A stretch of 32,751 bases of DNA from Enterocloster lavalensis (GTDB lineage Bacteria > Bacillota > Clostridia > Lachnospirales > Lachnospiraceae). The stretch is from assembly GCF_902364025.1 (NCBI RefSeq), contig NZ_CABJCG010000018.1:1-32751 (forward strand). Reading direction: 5' to 3'. Shown here in pieces: positions 17,964-25,384 of the stretch (the stretch's first letter is position 1; each line of letters opens with the position of its first letter). The position numbers and the translations under genes are program-made. The notes beneath the pieces are model-generated. The model was not told where the DNA came from. It worked only from the letters and a program-made list of their open reading frames with translations, and searched no databases.

Positions 17964-19394
17964 TTACGGCATAACCGGCTTCTTCCCCGGCTCCACCGGA
18001 CAGACGTAGACGCCGCCCGTCCGCTGCTTCAGCTCTTCCCTTGCCTGTTCCACCACGTCCGGCCGTAAAAAGGACATCACGGTGGCCAGAGCCATCGTCT
18101 TGGCGGCGCACACAACCGCCTTGTGGGTGATGGAGGAGGCCACCTGGGAGGTCACCTGCCAGGAATGTCCCGGGGTCCCGTTGGCGTAGCAGGTCACCCA
18201 GAGCTGGCCGGTGGGCGTCACGTAGCTCACATCCCCCACGTCGGTGGAACCCGGCATATATTTGTCGATTCGGAAATAGGGGCCGATTTCCTTTACCAGG
18301 GGTGTGTCCCGGAACTTCTCCCCGTCCGGATACGACAGGTTGATCCGCATCATTCCGGCAGCCTTCTCATTTTCAGAATACTGATCCCAGAAGGCCCTTG
18401 CCAGCGCCTCGTCCTGCGCGTCAAACTGCGGCGGCCCGGCCAGATTGAAGGCCTCCACAAACAAGCGGCTGATCGCGTCGTTGGCGATGAAATCGCTCAT
18501 TCCCGCGGTCACATTGATATCGCACTCCGTGCCGGTCATCAGCGCCGCGCCTCTGGCCACATCCTTCACCCGCTCCAATACCTGGACGGCCAGAGCCATT
18601 TTGGGCGCGCGGATGTAATATTTCAGGCAGGCGTTGGCGTGGACCACGTTGGGGGCCTTCTCGCCTGCATTCTGGTAGGCATAGTGCATGCGCACCTCTG
18701 TGGGCACATGCTCCCGCAGATAGTTCACGCCCACATTCATCAGCTCGCAGGCGTCCAGGGCGCTGCGCCCCAGATGGGGAGCCGCCGCCGCGTGGGCGCT
18801 CCGCCCGCGGAAGGTAAAATATACGCAGATATTGGCGTTGGAGCTGTAGCCCTGGACGGAATTGCAGTTTCCCGGATGCCAGGTAAAGCAGGCATCCACA
18901 TCCTTGAAATAGCCGTCCCGGGCCAGAAACATTTTCGACCATCCGGCTTCCTCCCCGGGGCAGCCAAACACCTTCACCGTGCCTGCGCCGGGATATTCCT
19001 TTAAATAGTCCTTTACCGCCACGGCGGCGGCAACCACACCGGCTCCCAGCGCATTGTGCCCGCAGCCGTGCCCGGGCTCTCCCTCCGCCAATGGTTTGTG
19101 GGACGTGCAGGCGGCTTCCTGGCTCAGGCCCGGCAGTGCGTCGTACTCCGCCAACAGCCCGATCACCGGCCGGCCGCTGCCGTATGTCCCGACAAATGCC
19201 GTCTCAATGCCGTCGATCCCGCGCTCCACCTGAAATCCTTCCCGCTCCAGGGCCTGGATCAGCAGCCCTGCGGACCGGTGCTCCGCCAGCCCCAGTTCCG
19301 GCACGGCCCAGATCGCATCGCTGAGCGTTATAAACTGTTCTTTCTTTTCCTCCACCAGTTCCAGTATCCGACTGATATTCATTGTCTTACTCAT
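17964..19394 (-). CDS. M20 family (AbgB-like) amidohydrolase
   Basis: The product has 476 residues. It is a cytosolic, metal-dependent amidase of the M20D/AbgB type. Visible are GLLAEYDALPG, the metal-binding GHGCGHNALG, the GCPGEEAGWSK general-base glutamate, the dimerisation-domain segment FTFRGRSAHAAAAPHLGRS, and the C-terminal GSTDVGDVSYVTP. AbgB cleaves p-aminobenzoyl-glutamate in E. coli; other relatives cleave N-acyl or N-carbamoyl amino acids. It is the last gene of the six-gene operon, 3 bp downstream of the partner membrane protein. In this setting it may take the product of the ATC hydrolase-like enzyme, but that is inference. AGGAG lies 7 nt before ATG 19394. Confidence 0.9.
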   Translation of the reverse strand: MSKTMNISRILELVEEKKEQFITLSDAIWAVPELGLAEHRSAGLLIQALEREGFQVERGIDGIETAFVGTYGSGRPVIGLLAEYDALPGLSQEAACTSHKPLAEGEPGHGCGHNALGAGVVAAAVAVKDYLKEYPGAGTVKVFGCPGEEAGWSKMFLARDGYFKDVDACFTWHPGNCNSVQGYSSNANICVYFTFRGRSAHAAAAPHLGRSALDACELMNVGVNYLREHVPTEVRMHYAYQNAGEKAPNVVHANACLKYYIRAPKMALAVQVLERVKDVARGAALMTGTECDINVTAGMSDFIANDAISRLFVEAFNLAGPPQFDAQDEALARAFWDQYSENEKAAGMMRINLSYPDGEKFRDTPLVKEIGPYFRIDKYMPGSTDVGDVSYVTPTGQLWVTCYANGTPGHSWQVTSQVASSITHKAVVCAAKTMALATVMSFLRPDVVEQAREELKQRTGGVYVCPVEPGKKPVMP

Positions 19395-19397
19395 CCT

Positions 19398-20102
19398 CTA
19401 TCTCCTATCTTCTTTCAGCCAGCCCATTTTGTACATGATTCTGGCCAGACCAATGGTTCCAAACACGCAGATCAACATCGGCGCATATCCGCCGCCAAAG
19501 GGCAGAATTCCAAATATTCCCCGAATCTGGGCCAGGCGCACCGCGGCCGCAAGCGCGACGGCAGCCGCCCCCAGCCTGGGATGGTTCATCAGCTGCTGGG
19601 CTAAAAGCGCTCCGAACAGAGCCGGAAGCAGCATGGGCAGCGCGGCCACCACCGGGTCCGGCAGCGCGCTCAGAATCCATTTCCCCATAAAAATCATGAC
19701 CGTCATCACCAGAATACTGATGAACATGGAGGTCGCCACGCCGATGCTGGACATGATTCCTCCCTCCGGCGTTCCCTGTTCCACCCCCGCCCCATCCTGA
19801 GCCATCAGGGCCGCCGGCACCCGAATCTGCTTGGAATTGCCCGAGATGCAGATCAGGTATAACCCGGGAGTTCCCAGAATCGGGAAAACGGAAAGGGGCT
19901 CCGACAGATACACCGCAAAACTGGCGGAGAGAATGGCAATGATCCCGTTGACCGTGGCGTCAAGGGGCATTTTCGCCCCATAAACCACCAGCAGGGCGAT
20001 GGTGGGAAGATAAATCAGCGGCAGCAGGACCCAGCACACGATCTTGCCCCATTTCACGATATACGGCATATAGCTGTGATTGTAGACGTCGGATCGATCC
20101 AT
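19398..20102 (-). CDS. Polytopic membrane protein, partner of the DUF5058 protein
   Basis: The product has 234 residues and about six or seven hydrophobic segments, including VCWVLLPLIYLPTIALLVVYG, SASFAVYLSEPLSVFPILG, ATSMFISILVMTVMIFMG and LPMLLPALFGALLAQQLM. It contains Gly/Pro-rich re-entrant-like stretches (FPILGTPGLYLICISGN; GILPFGGGYAPMLICVFG). I do not recognise a named family with certainty; the position directly after the DUF5058 gene (18-bp gap) and matching size suggest the two form one bipartite transporter. Start 20102 has GGGAGGTG upstream; an in-frame TTG lies slightly earlier. It is followed by the amidohydrolase after 3 bp, so a substrate carrier for that enzyme is a reasonable inference. 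Confidence 0.75.
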   Translation of the reverse strand: MDRSDVYNHSYMPYIVKWGKIVCWVLLPLIYLPTIALLVVYGAKMPLDATVNGIIAILSASFAVYLSEPLSVFPILGTPGLYLICISGNSKQIRVPAALMAQDGAGVEQGTPEGGIMSSIGVATSMFISILVMTVMIFMGKWILSALPDPVVAALPMLLPALFGALLAQQLMNHPRLGAAAVALAAAVRLAQIRGIFGILPFGGGYAPMLICVFGTIGLARIMYKMGWLKEDRR

Positions 20103-20120
20103 AACCAAACACCTCCCTCT

Positions 20121-20825
20121 CTAGTGAACCGCCATGCTGGCGATCATTCCCGCAATCATGGCAATGGACAAGGCCCAATCCTTCAGCCAGCGCTTCTTCC
20201 ACCGCCTGGCCGCCAGCTGGATGAGAATCATCAGCGCGCCTGCGCTCACCGCGGCCACCGTACCCGGCCCAAAGGGCGTGGCCCGCTCCAGCACCAGGTT
20301 GCTGTAGCAGCCCAGCACGCAGCAGGCTCCCACAATGGGGATCATGGCCTTGCTTCCCCCGGCCATGACCTGGTTCACTTTGTCCATCTTGTCGCTGAAC
20401 AGCGCGCCGAAAAGAATCCAGCCCAGACAGCCCGTGGTCATCACCACGGTGGCCACGCAGAGGTAGTCCACGCTCATCTGGGAGGTGCCGATTTTGATGT
20501 GCATGGCGTCCGCCGCAAAGCTGGCCCCCATGATCTCATAACCCCCCCCGCCGATCACATTGACCCTCAGCCAGGCAATAGGGCTGCCCGTGATCACCAT
20601 CAGGGATAGCATGGAGGAGAGCATCACCAGGCAGGGGCCGACGGAGGCGATGGAAGCTCCCCGGATTCCCTTGCGTATCTGTTCCCTGGTCAGCCCCATC
20701 CTGGCCCCATCCTTTAAACTCCTCCTCAGGAATATTCCCGCCGCCGCGCAGACCCACAGCACCCCCGGCGCACAGGCCAGCCACAGGACGATCCCGTTGG
20801 CAATCTTACCGTACTCTTGCGTCAC
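20121..20825 (-). CDS. DUF5058 family membrane protein
   Basis: The product has 234 residues and several hydrophobic segments. It resembles DUF5058 in order: WLACAPGVLWVCAAAGIFLR, a loop with RMGLTREQIRKGIRGA, SIASVGPCLVMLSSMLSL, GSPIAWLRVNVIGGGGYE, GCLGWILFGALFSDKMDKV and MIPIVGACCVLGCYS. The start is GTG at 20825, preceded by GGGGGA; the nearby ATG is in another frame. A G8 tract (20542-20549) encodes the Gly run at about residue 95 and is a possible slippage site. Family function is not established; the operon position next to an ATC hydrolase-like enzyme and an amidohydrolase points to transport of an organic nitrogen compound. Confidence 0.85.
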   Translation of the reverse strand: MTQEYGKIANGIVLWLACAPGVLWVCAAAGIFLRRSLKDGARMGLTREQIRKGIRGASIASVGPCLVMLSSMLSLMVITGSPIAWLRVNVIGGGGYEIMGASFAADAMHIKIGTSQMSVDYLCVATVVMTTGCLGWILFGALFSDKMDKVNQVMAGGSKAMIPIVGACCVLGCYSNLVLERATPFGPGTVAAVSAGALMILIQLAARRWKKRWLKDWALSIAMIAGMIASMAVH

Positions 20826-20858
20826 TTCCCATTTCCCCCTTTTTACAACGTTTCCATT

Positions 20859-21584
20859 TTATATTTCCTCAAAATCAAGTTCCGATTCCCGGATCACGGC
20901 CTCCGCCTTCTCCCTGCCGAACAGGGCGCAGTATTCTTCCAGGGCCTGGCACACGATCCGGTCCGATCCCTCCTGCCCCAGCTCCAGCGCATATCCCCGC
21001 CCCATGGCGGAAACCGTGTGTCCGCAGTGGTACAGGAAATCCTTCACCGCGACCTGGCGCTTGGATTGTTTTAAGGCCCCGTCCGCTCTCAGCGCCTCCT
21101 CGTTTTCATAACACAGCCCCGGCCACTCAAAATCGCAGCCCGACCCTCCCAGGGACTGGGCGCTGTGAATGATCAGCTCGTTCCCGGGATTGAACGCTTT
21201 CACCATGGTCTTGTCCACGTAGGTGCAATAGATTTCTCCATATTTTTCCAAATGATATTGTTTCCAGGTCTCATTCCACACGCAGTAGGTGCCGTTCATC
21301 CGGTAATTCGGCGACAGCTGAAGCGTTTCCACCTTCATCCGCTTCTGCTCGTCCGCCCACTCCGTGTAAATCCGGTATACGGCAGGCGTCAGAGGGTACC
21401 CGTCCCTGGACGCCCGCTTTGCCATTCTCCGGCCGCGCTCGGATGCGTAAAGAACCGTGGCCCTGGCGCTGGCTTTCATCCCACGCTCCCCATACAACTG
21501 GTCCGCGGCCCTGGCCAGCAAACCGTAGATCACCGCGTGATCGTCAATGTAAAACTGTTTCGCTATGGCTTCCCGTTCGATCAT
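20859..21584 (-). CDS. L-2-amino-thiazoline-4-carboxylic acid (ATC) hydrolase-like protein
   Basis: The product has 241 residues and resembles the ATC hydrolase Pfam family. Known member: the Pseudomonas enzyme opens the ATC ring to N-carbamoyl-L-cysteine in the cysteine-forming pathway, which a separate N-carbamoyl-cysteine amidohydrolase completes. Visible features are FYIDDHAVIYGLLARAA at the N-terminus, CVWNETWKQYHLEKYGEIYC, YVDKTMVKAFNPGNEL, GGSGCDFEW and a C-terminal VKDFLYHCGHTVSAMGR-type segment, with the Cys, Asp and Glu residues typical of the family. The many Clostridia homologues are largely untested, so the substrate may differ. AAGGAGGAG precedes ATG 21584. It sits in the operon between YjiG-like and DUF5058. 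Confidence 0.82.
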   Translation of the reverse strand: MIEREAIAKQFYIDDHAVIYGLLARAADQLYGERGMKASARATVLYASERGRRMAKRASRDGYPLTPAVYRIYTEWADEQKRMKVETLQLSPNYRMNGTYCVWNETWKQYHLEKYGEIYCTYVDKTMVKAFNPGNELIIHSAQSLGGSGCDFEWPGLCYENEEALRADGALKQSKRQVAVKDFLYHCGHTVSAMGRGYALELGQEGSDRIVCQALEEYCALFGREKAEAVIRESELDFEEI

Positions 21585-21606
21585 GTGCTGCTCCTCCTTT
21601 TCTCTT

Positions 21607-22089
21607 TTACCGGCGCATGATGCCCAGCAGAATATTCATCAGCGGTATCGACAGCACCGCCACGCCGATGGTACTGGCGATCAAAAGCGAATGCCTGCGC
21701 TTGTCCGTGCCGCTGACCACCACCACTCTCACGTACTGGCTGACCAGCCCGCCCATCAGCACCAGGGCCGGGAACATAACCGTCACCTGGACGTCCGTCA
21801 GCACCCCCTGGGTGTACAGGGCCACCGCGGTGGCCACGCCGCCAGGTTTGCTCATCAGCGCCGCCACCAGCGCGGTGATCGCCACCCCCGGCAGGGAGAA
21901 CAGTCCCATCACCGGCGAGAACACCCGCTCCAACAGAATCATAGCCCCGGACGCCTTCAACATATACATCAGGGCATAGGCCAGAACCAGGGCGGTCAGC
22001 ATGGAGCGGATTCCCATATTCCACCCTTTAAAGGCCCCTTCCATAAAGATTTCCACAAACGATTTTTTTGCCGTATTTTCTGCTTCCAC
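21607..22089 (-). CDS. YjiG-like nucleoside-recognition membrane protein
   Basis: The product has 160 residues and several hydrophobic segments. It resembles the YjiG/SpmB half of the nucleoside-recognition (Gate) proteins: FKGWNMGIRSMLTALVLAYA at the N-terminus, MILLERVFSPVMGLFSLPG, AALMSKPGGVATAVALYTQG and MFPALVLMGGLVSQYVRV. The start is GTG at 22089, preceded by AAGGAGG; a nearby ATG is out of frame. It follows the YjiH-like gene by 33 bp and the ATC hydrolase-like gene starts 22 bp later. YjiH and YjiG pairs often sit together next to hydrolases such as isoaspartyl dipeptidase in enterobacteria, so they are likely a two-part carrier here as well. Confidence 0.85.
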   Translation of the reverse strand: MEAENTAKKSFVEIFMEGAFKGWNMGIRSMLTALVLAYALMYMLKASGAMILLERVFSPVMGLFSLPGVAITALVAALMSKPGGVATAVALYTQGVLTDVQVTVMFPALVLMGGLVSQYVRVVVVSGTDKRRHSLLIASTIGVAVLSIPLMNILLGIMRR

Positions 22090-22122
22090 GATTCATTCCT
22101 CCTTGTTTTGCCTTCACATCGG

Positions 22123-22800
22123 TTACGCAGCGCGCTGGTCCCGGTTCTCCCCATCCGACGAGGGCCTGCGCTTCACCGCCAGGCGGACCAGATTGCCGTT
22201 GACAAATTTCATGAGCAGCAGAATCCCCATGATGAACATGGGAGAGACCACCAGCATGGGCGCCATGGCCAGCAGCGTCACCGTCGCCACGATCATGCCG
22301 GAGGCGGCGAACTGGAATCCCACGAAAATAGTCCGTTCGTCCTGGGTCAGATATCCCCGGTCGTAGAGGTCCGCCGTCATCACCGCCCCGCCGTCCGAGC
22401 TGTTCAGGGACGATACCAGCGTCAGGCCCGCAGCCCCCGGTATGCCCAAAAGCGGTTTCAGAATGGGGGTAAACAATACCTTGGCCGCCAGAAGCGCCCG
22501 GTACCTGGTGGCCAGCTCCACAATCCCCATGGCCAGCATCAGGAGGGGCAGCTGGGCGAAAGCGACCATGAAGCCGTCCTTGGCTCCCACGCCTCCCACT
22601 CCCTGAAAGTTTCCTTCCGCTCCCTTTACCACGCCGAAGGCCCCCATCATATTGTTGAAATCCAGGGCTTTCAGCACAGGCACATCCTTCAGTGCCCCCG
22701 AAAATACCATGATAAACAGAATCAGGGCCACAAAGCCGCTGATTCCTGGCCGCTGTGTGTCCGTTCCCCCGGGCCGGACCGTTTGTTCTCTCGTCTTCAC
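22123..22800 (-). CDS. YjiH-like nucleoside-recognition (Gate) membrane protein
   Basis: The product has 225 residues with about five hydrophobic segments, including ISGFVALILFIMVFSGALK, FAQLPLLMLAMGIVELATRY, a PLLGIPGAAGLTLVSSLNSSDGG gate segment (split here), and TLLAMAPMLVVSPMFIMGIL. It resembles YjiH, the first half of a split nucleoside-recognition pair. The start is GTG at 22800 with AAAGGAGG 11 nt upstream. The reading frame stays open to 22953, but the extra N-terminal part overlaps the terminator region and is not hydrophobic, so it is excluded. It is the first gene of the six-gene operon and lies behind the terminator that follows the two Crp-family genes. Confidence 0.85.
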   Translation of the reverse strand: MKTREQTVRPGGTDTQRPGISGFVALILFIMVFSGALKDVPVLKALDFNNMMGAFGVVKGAEGNFQGVGGVGAKDGFMVAFAQLPLLMLAMGIVELATRYRALLAAKVLFTPILKPLLGIPGAAGLTLVSSLNSSDGGAVMTADLYDRGYLTQDERTIFVGFQFAASGMIVATVTLLAMAPMLVVSPMFIMGILLLMKFVNGNLVRLAVKRRPSSDGENRDQRAA

Positions 22801-22907
22801 GATTCTTGATTCCTCCTTTGATTTTGCCGTCTCACCGGCGTTTCTGGAAGAATCATACTGCATGTTCCGGGCAAAAGCTGTAAAGTTTTTCGCATTTCCG
22901 CTGGATT

Positions 22908-22946
22908 TCAAAAATCCCCGCCGGACATTTTTGCCCGGAGGGGATT
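22908..22946 (-). terminator. Terminator after the two Crp-family genes
   Basis: On the minus strand AATCCCC and GGGGATT (22913-22919 with 22940-22946) enclose an inner CCGG hairpin and are followed by TTT. It separates the regulators from the transport/hydrolase operon, so the operon likely has its own promoter in 22801-22907, for which I find only a weak candidate TATGAT. Confidence 0.65.
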
Positions 22947-22965
22947 CAAACATATGTAAACGCCG

Positions 22966-23634
22966 TCAGAGCTGTTCCAGCCGCCGCCTCAGCGCAGAGG
23001 GGTAAAAATAGATATCCCTGCCGTCGATCTCAAGGAGCTTCTCATTCTGCAGCTCGTTGAGCACCTGTCCCACCCGCTCCCGGGTGGAGCCCACAATACT
23101 GGCAATCTCCTGGCGGGAAAATACGATGTTCACCGGAATTTCGTACTCCTTCGCCTCGTCCTCGCTGGCCGCCTCCAGAAGCAGGCGCAGAATGCGCCCC
23201 TCAATGGTCTGGGCCACCTGGTGGATCATCTGGGCAAATGCCGTTTTCATTTTCCGCGTCTGCATCTGGATCAGAGCCATCAGCATATCGCTGTCCCACT
23301 GGTAGACCGTCTCCTTGGGCGCCACCGCCACAATCGCCGAGGTGCGGCAGCGCATCGTGTGATGTTCCATGTAGCCGTTTAAACCGGTCAGGCCAACCAG
23401 AACTCCCCGCTGGCAGATGGAGGTGATCTTCTGCCTTCCGCTCTCATTCTCGAAGTAGGATTCCACCGATCCCTTCAGCACCAGGTACAAATAATCCACC
23501 GGCTCTCCCTGCCGGATCAGAATGTCGCCCTTTTTCAGGAAACGGATCTCCGCCGTCTGCAGAAATTTCTCAATAAATTTCTCGTGGCCCAGAAGCCAGT
23601 CCGCCGTCATATAAGTAAACTGCCCGTCATCCAT
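22966..23634 (-). CDS. Crp/Fnr family transcriptional regulator (second of a pair)
   Basis: The product has 222 residues. The N-terminal cyclic-nucleotide-binding fold has FLKKGDILIRQGEPVDYLYL and LKGSVESYFENESGRQKI. The dimerisation helix follows at about residues 115-145, then a winged helix with FSRQEIASIVGSTRERVGQV, which closely matches the Crp recognition-helix pattern. No Fnr-type cysteine cluster is visible, so the ligand is not an iron-sulfur cluster by this reading. ATG 23634 lies inside the end of the upstream regulator gene (8-bp overlap), with GGAGGTG upstream, so the two are translated together. It probably controls the adjacent operon. Confidence 0.92.
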   Translation of the reverse strand: MDDGQFTYMTADWLLGHEKFIEKFLQTAEIRFLKKGDILIRQGEPVDYLYLVLKGSVESYFENESGRQKITSICQRGVLVGLTGLNGYMEHHTMRCRTSAIVAVAPKETVYQWDSDMLMALIQMQTRKMKTAFAQMIHQVAQTIEGRILRLLLEAASEDEAKEYEIPVNIVFSRQEIASIVGSTRERVGQVLNELQNEKLLEIDGRDIYFYPSALRRRLEQL

Positions 23635-24280
23635 CGGTTCTCACCTCCTGTCCGCCCAGCCGGAGCATTTCCAGCTGAGTCCGGGAAAGTAAAGACCGGG
23701 ACGCCAGACGGCCGATCAGGTTGGACACCTGCACTCTGGAGAGTCCCGCCATATCGGCCAGGAGCTGATGGCTCACCCGTTTGAGCCCATACTCCCCGGA
23801 GAGAGCTCCCGACGCTTCCAAATCCTCCAGTATTTTCAATAGGTGTTCCTCCGTAGACAGAAACACCTGTTCCCGCAGCTGCCGGTACACGCCCTGCATC
23901 TTGTAGGTCTGGCACATTGCCACCGGCAGCAGCATCTCCGGCGGCCAGGCCCGGACCGCCTGCCGGTGGACTCTGGCGGTTCTCACCCTGGTGAGGCAGC
24001 GCAGGTTCACCATGCAGACCTCCTCGTCCAGGCACGACACTCCCAGCAGGCTCATTCCAGTGTACAGCATATTGATCTTCTTCCTGCCGTCCTCCAGTAT
24101 CACGCTGTTTTCCACCACGCCGTCCAGCAGCAGATACAGGCAGGCCGCAGGATCTCCCTGGCGGCACAGATAGGTCCCCGCCGGCTGCTCTCTTACCGCA
24201 GCTTCGTCAAGGAAGCGCTGCGCAAATTTTTCCTGTCCTTCAAGTGTGCCATTGCAGACATAACTCCACCGTTCTTCCAT
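23627..24280 (-). CDS. Crp/Fnr family transcriptional regulator (first of a pair)
   Basis: The product has 217 residues. It has a cupin-like sensor region with CRQGDPAACLYLLLDGVVE and EDGRKKINMLYTGMSLLG, then a helix-turn-helix with VSHQLLADMAGLSRVQVSNLIGRL (split here). The recognition helix (SRVQVSNLI) differs from the second regulator (STRERVGQV), so the two probably bind different sites or form mixed partners. A promoter TTGAAA-17-TATGAT lies at 24353-24381. The gene is the first of the regulator transcript. Sequence similarity between the two regulators is modest by eye, so they are old paralogues rather than a recent duplication. Confidence 0.88.
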   Translation of the reverse strand: MEERWSYVCNGTLEGQEKFAQRFLDEAAVREQPAGTYLCRQGDPAACLYLLLDGVVENSVILEDGRKKINMLYTGMSLLGVSCLDEEVCMVNLRCLTRVRTARVHRQAVRAWPPEMLLPVAMCQTYKMQGVYRQLREQVFLSTEEHLLKILEDLEASGALSGEYGLKRVSHQLLADMAGLSRVQVSNLIGRLASRSLLSRTQLEMLRLGGQEVRTDG

Positions 24281-24352
24281 TCTTTATCCCCCGCCTGTCA
24301 GTCCGTTTTCCGGTCATTCTTCTCTGTTTTTACAGGATTTTCGTCATCTTTC

Positions 24353-24381
24353 ATCATACCCGGGGACCGGACTTTTTTCAA
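24353..24381 (-). promoter_or_regulatory. Promoter of the Crp-family gene pair
   Basis: On the minus strand TTGAAA (24376-24381), a 17-bp spacer and TATGAT (24353-24358), about 70 bp upstream of the first start. A CGGAAC/GTTCCG inverted repeat (24403-24422) lies just upstream of it. Confidence 0.7.
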
Positions 24382-24452
24382 CTATTTCTTAATCCCCCCT
24401 GGCGGAACCGGACACCGTTCCGGTGGATTTAAAAAATATTTTAAAAATGCTG

Positions 24453-24481
24453 TTGACAAATCTGATTCCCCATGATAATAT
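24453..24481 (+). promoter_or_regulatory. Promoter of tRNA-Thr
   Basis: TTGACA (24453-24458), a 17-bp spacer and TAATAT (24476-24481), 34 bp before the mature tRNA start. Confidence 0.85.
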
Positions 24482-24515
24482 ATACAAGGTTCGCGAGAGC
24501 GACCAAATGAAACAA

Positions 24516-24588
24516 GCTGCTGTGGCTCAGTCGGTAGAGCGTCGCATTGGTAGTGCGGAGGTCACGGGTCCGATTCCCGTCAGCAGCT
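24516..24588 (+). tRNA. tRNA-Thr (anticodon GGU)
   Basis: All four arms fold by hand. The acceptor stem GCTGCTG pairs with CAGCAGC; the D-stem GCTC pairs with GAGC; the anticodon stem TCGCA pairs with TGCGG (one G-T pair), with loop TTGGTAG giving anticodon GGT; the T-stem ACGGG pairs with CCCGT, with loop TCCGATT. The discriminator is T and the CCA end is not encoded. It has its own promoter and terminator, so it is a single-gene unit. Confidence 0.96.
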
Positions 24589-24591
24589 TTT

Positions 24592-24621
24592 AAAAACCCT
24601 TGATTGCTCAAGGGTTTTTTT
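24592..24621. terminator. Bidirectional terminator between tRNA-Thr and the 111-aa gene
   Basis: A 12-bp stem (AAAAACCCTTGA with TCAAGGGTTTTT) gives a T run in both directions. It ends tRNA-Thr on the plus strand and the convergent gene (stop at 24636) on the minus strand. Confidence 0.85.
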
Positions 24622-24635
24622 GTGTCTATCACCGT

Positions 24636-24971
24636 CTATGTTCTCTTTTTCCACTCCCAGCAGCGAAACCACAGATCCATCTGAATCTGATTTCCAACCC
24701 GTTTGACACAAAGCAGATTAGCCATGGCCATCAGCTTCAACAGCGCGTCGGACTCGTCGCACGCGATCAGCCCGTCCTTTGCCAGGATTCGGATGGAGGC
24801 GGAACCCCCTGTTTCCCTGACGCCGGTTTTGGCTTCTCCCGCAAGCTCGCACCGCAGCCGCCGGTACAGGCTTATAACCGCCCGCCTGCGCTCCGGGACG
24901 GAAATCCGGTCGTTTGCCCGGGCAAATTCCTCCATTTTTCTCATCAGACTTTGAAAACCTTCTTTTGACAT
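24636..24971 (-). CDS. Small protein of unknown function, divergent from an Xre regulator
   Basis: The product has 111 residues and no recognised family. It is soluble, basic and mostly helical by appearance (RKMEEFARANDRISVPERRR; RRAVISLYRRLRCEL), with a central TGGSASIRILAKDGLIACD part and a hydrophobic helix LLKLMAMANLLCVKRV near the C-terminus. GAGAGGTGAGGG precedes ATG 24971. Its promoter region overlaps three 15-bp boxes shared with the divergent Xre gene. The arrangement (Xre regulator, small basic partner, shared operator) resembles a toxin-antitoxin or phage-remnant switch, but no toxin motif is visible. Confidence 0.65.
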   Translation of the reverse strand: MSKEGFQSLMRKMEEFARANDRISVPERRRAVISLYRRLRCELAGEAKTGVRETGGSASIRILAKDGLIACDESDALLKLMAMANLLCVKRVGNQIQMDLWFRCWEWKKRT

Positions 24972-24991
24972 AAAACCCTCACCTCTCTATT

Positions 24992-25034
24992 TAGTAACTC
25001 ACTATATTGTAACTTACTATACAGTGAATTACTA
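24992..25034. promoter_or_regulatory. Three 15-bp operator-like boxes in the divergent promoter region
   Basis: TAGTAACTCACTATA (24992-25006), TTGTAACTTACTATA (25007-25021) and, inverted, TAGTAATTCACTGTA (25020-25034) share T(A/T)GTAA(C/T)T(C/T)ACT(A/G)TA. Two are direct and abutting, one inverted. They overlap the -35 region for both divergent genes, so a repressor, plausibly the Xre protein, could control both. Confidence 0.65.
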
Positions 25035-25051
25035 GATATTTTTTTCTTGGC

Positions 25052-25057
25052 TATAAT
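25052..25057 (+). promoter_or_regulatory. -10 element of the Xre gene promoter
   Basis: A consensus TATAAT at 25052-25057. The -35 at 17 bp (TTACTA, 25029-25034) is weak and lies within the third operator box. Confidence 0.6.
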
Positions 25058-25080
25058 TTTATCAGAGAGGCGGTGCGCAA

Positions 25081-25338
25081 ATGGGATACTTACACTTGAA
25101 TATAGAGAAACAGCTGGCGGAAAAGGATATCAGCAAAAATGCTCTGTGCAGCTTCCTGGATATCCCAAGGGCCAATTTCAACCGCTATTGCCGGGATGAA
25201 TTTCAGAGAATCGACGCCAATCTGATCTGCAAATTGTGCGCGTTTTTCGGATGCACGGCCGGCGATTTGATCGAATTCGTGGAGGAAGAGTCCGACAAGG
25301 CGCTCTACTATAAGAATCTTAAAAAGTTCAAAACGTGA
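25081..25338 (+). CDS. Xre/Cro-type helix-turn-helix regulator
   Basis: The product has 85 residues. It is a single Cro/C1-type HTH domain: LNIEKQLAEKDISKNALCSF (helices 1-2), LDIPRANFNRYCRDEFQRID (recognition helix region) and ANLICKLCAFFGCTAGDLIEF (helices 4-5), the normal length for single-domain members. It is divergent from the 111-aa gene across a 109-bp region containing three 15-bp boxes. GAGAGGCGG precedes ATG 25081. Likely an autoregulator that also controls its neighbour; the target beyond these two genes is unknown. Confidence 0.88.
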   Translation: MGYLHLNIEKQLAEKDISKNALCSFLDIPRANFNRYCRDEFQRIDANLICKLCAFFGCTAGDLIEFVEEESDKALYYKNLKKFKT

Positions 25339-25384
25339 TTGCTTCGGGGATTGGCGGCGGCCAATCCCTTTTTGAATGTGATGG

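Noticed and set aside
21565..22809. A 414-codon plus-strand frame opposite the YjiG/YjiH genes
   Set aside because: Gln/His-rich shadow of two membrane-protein genes with good starts on the minus strand.
22123..22953. Longer YjiH-like start at 22953
   Set aside because: The extension crosses the regulator terminator and lacks a ribosome site, whereas GTG 22800 has AAAGGAGG upstream.
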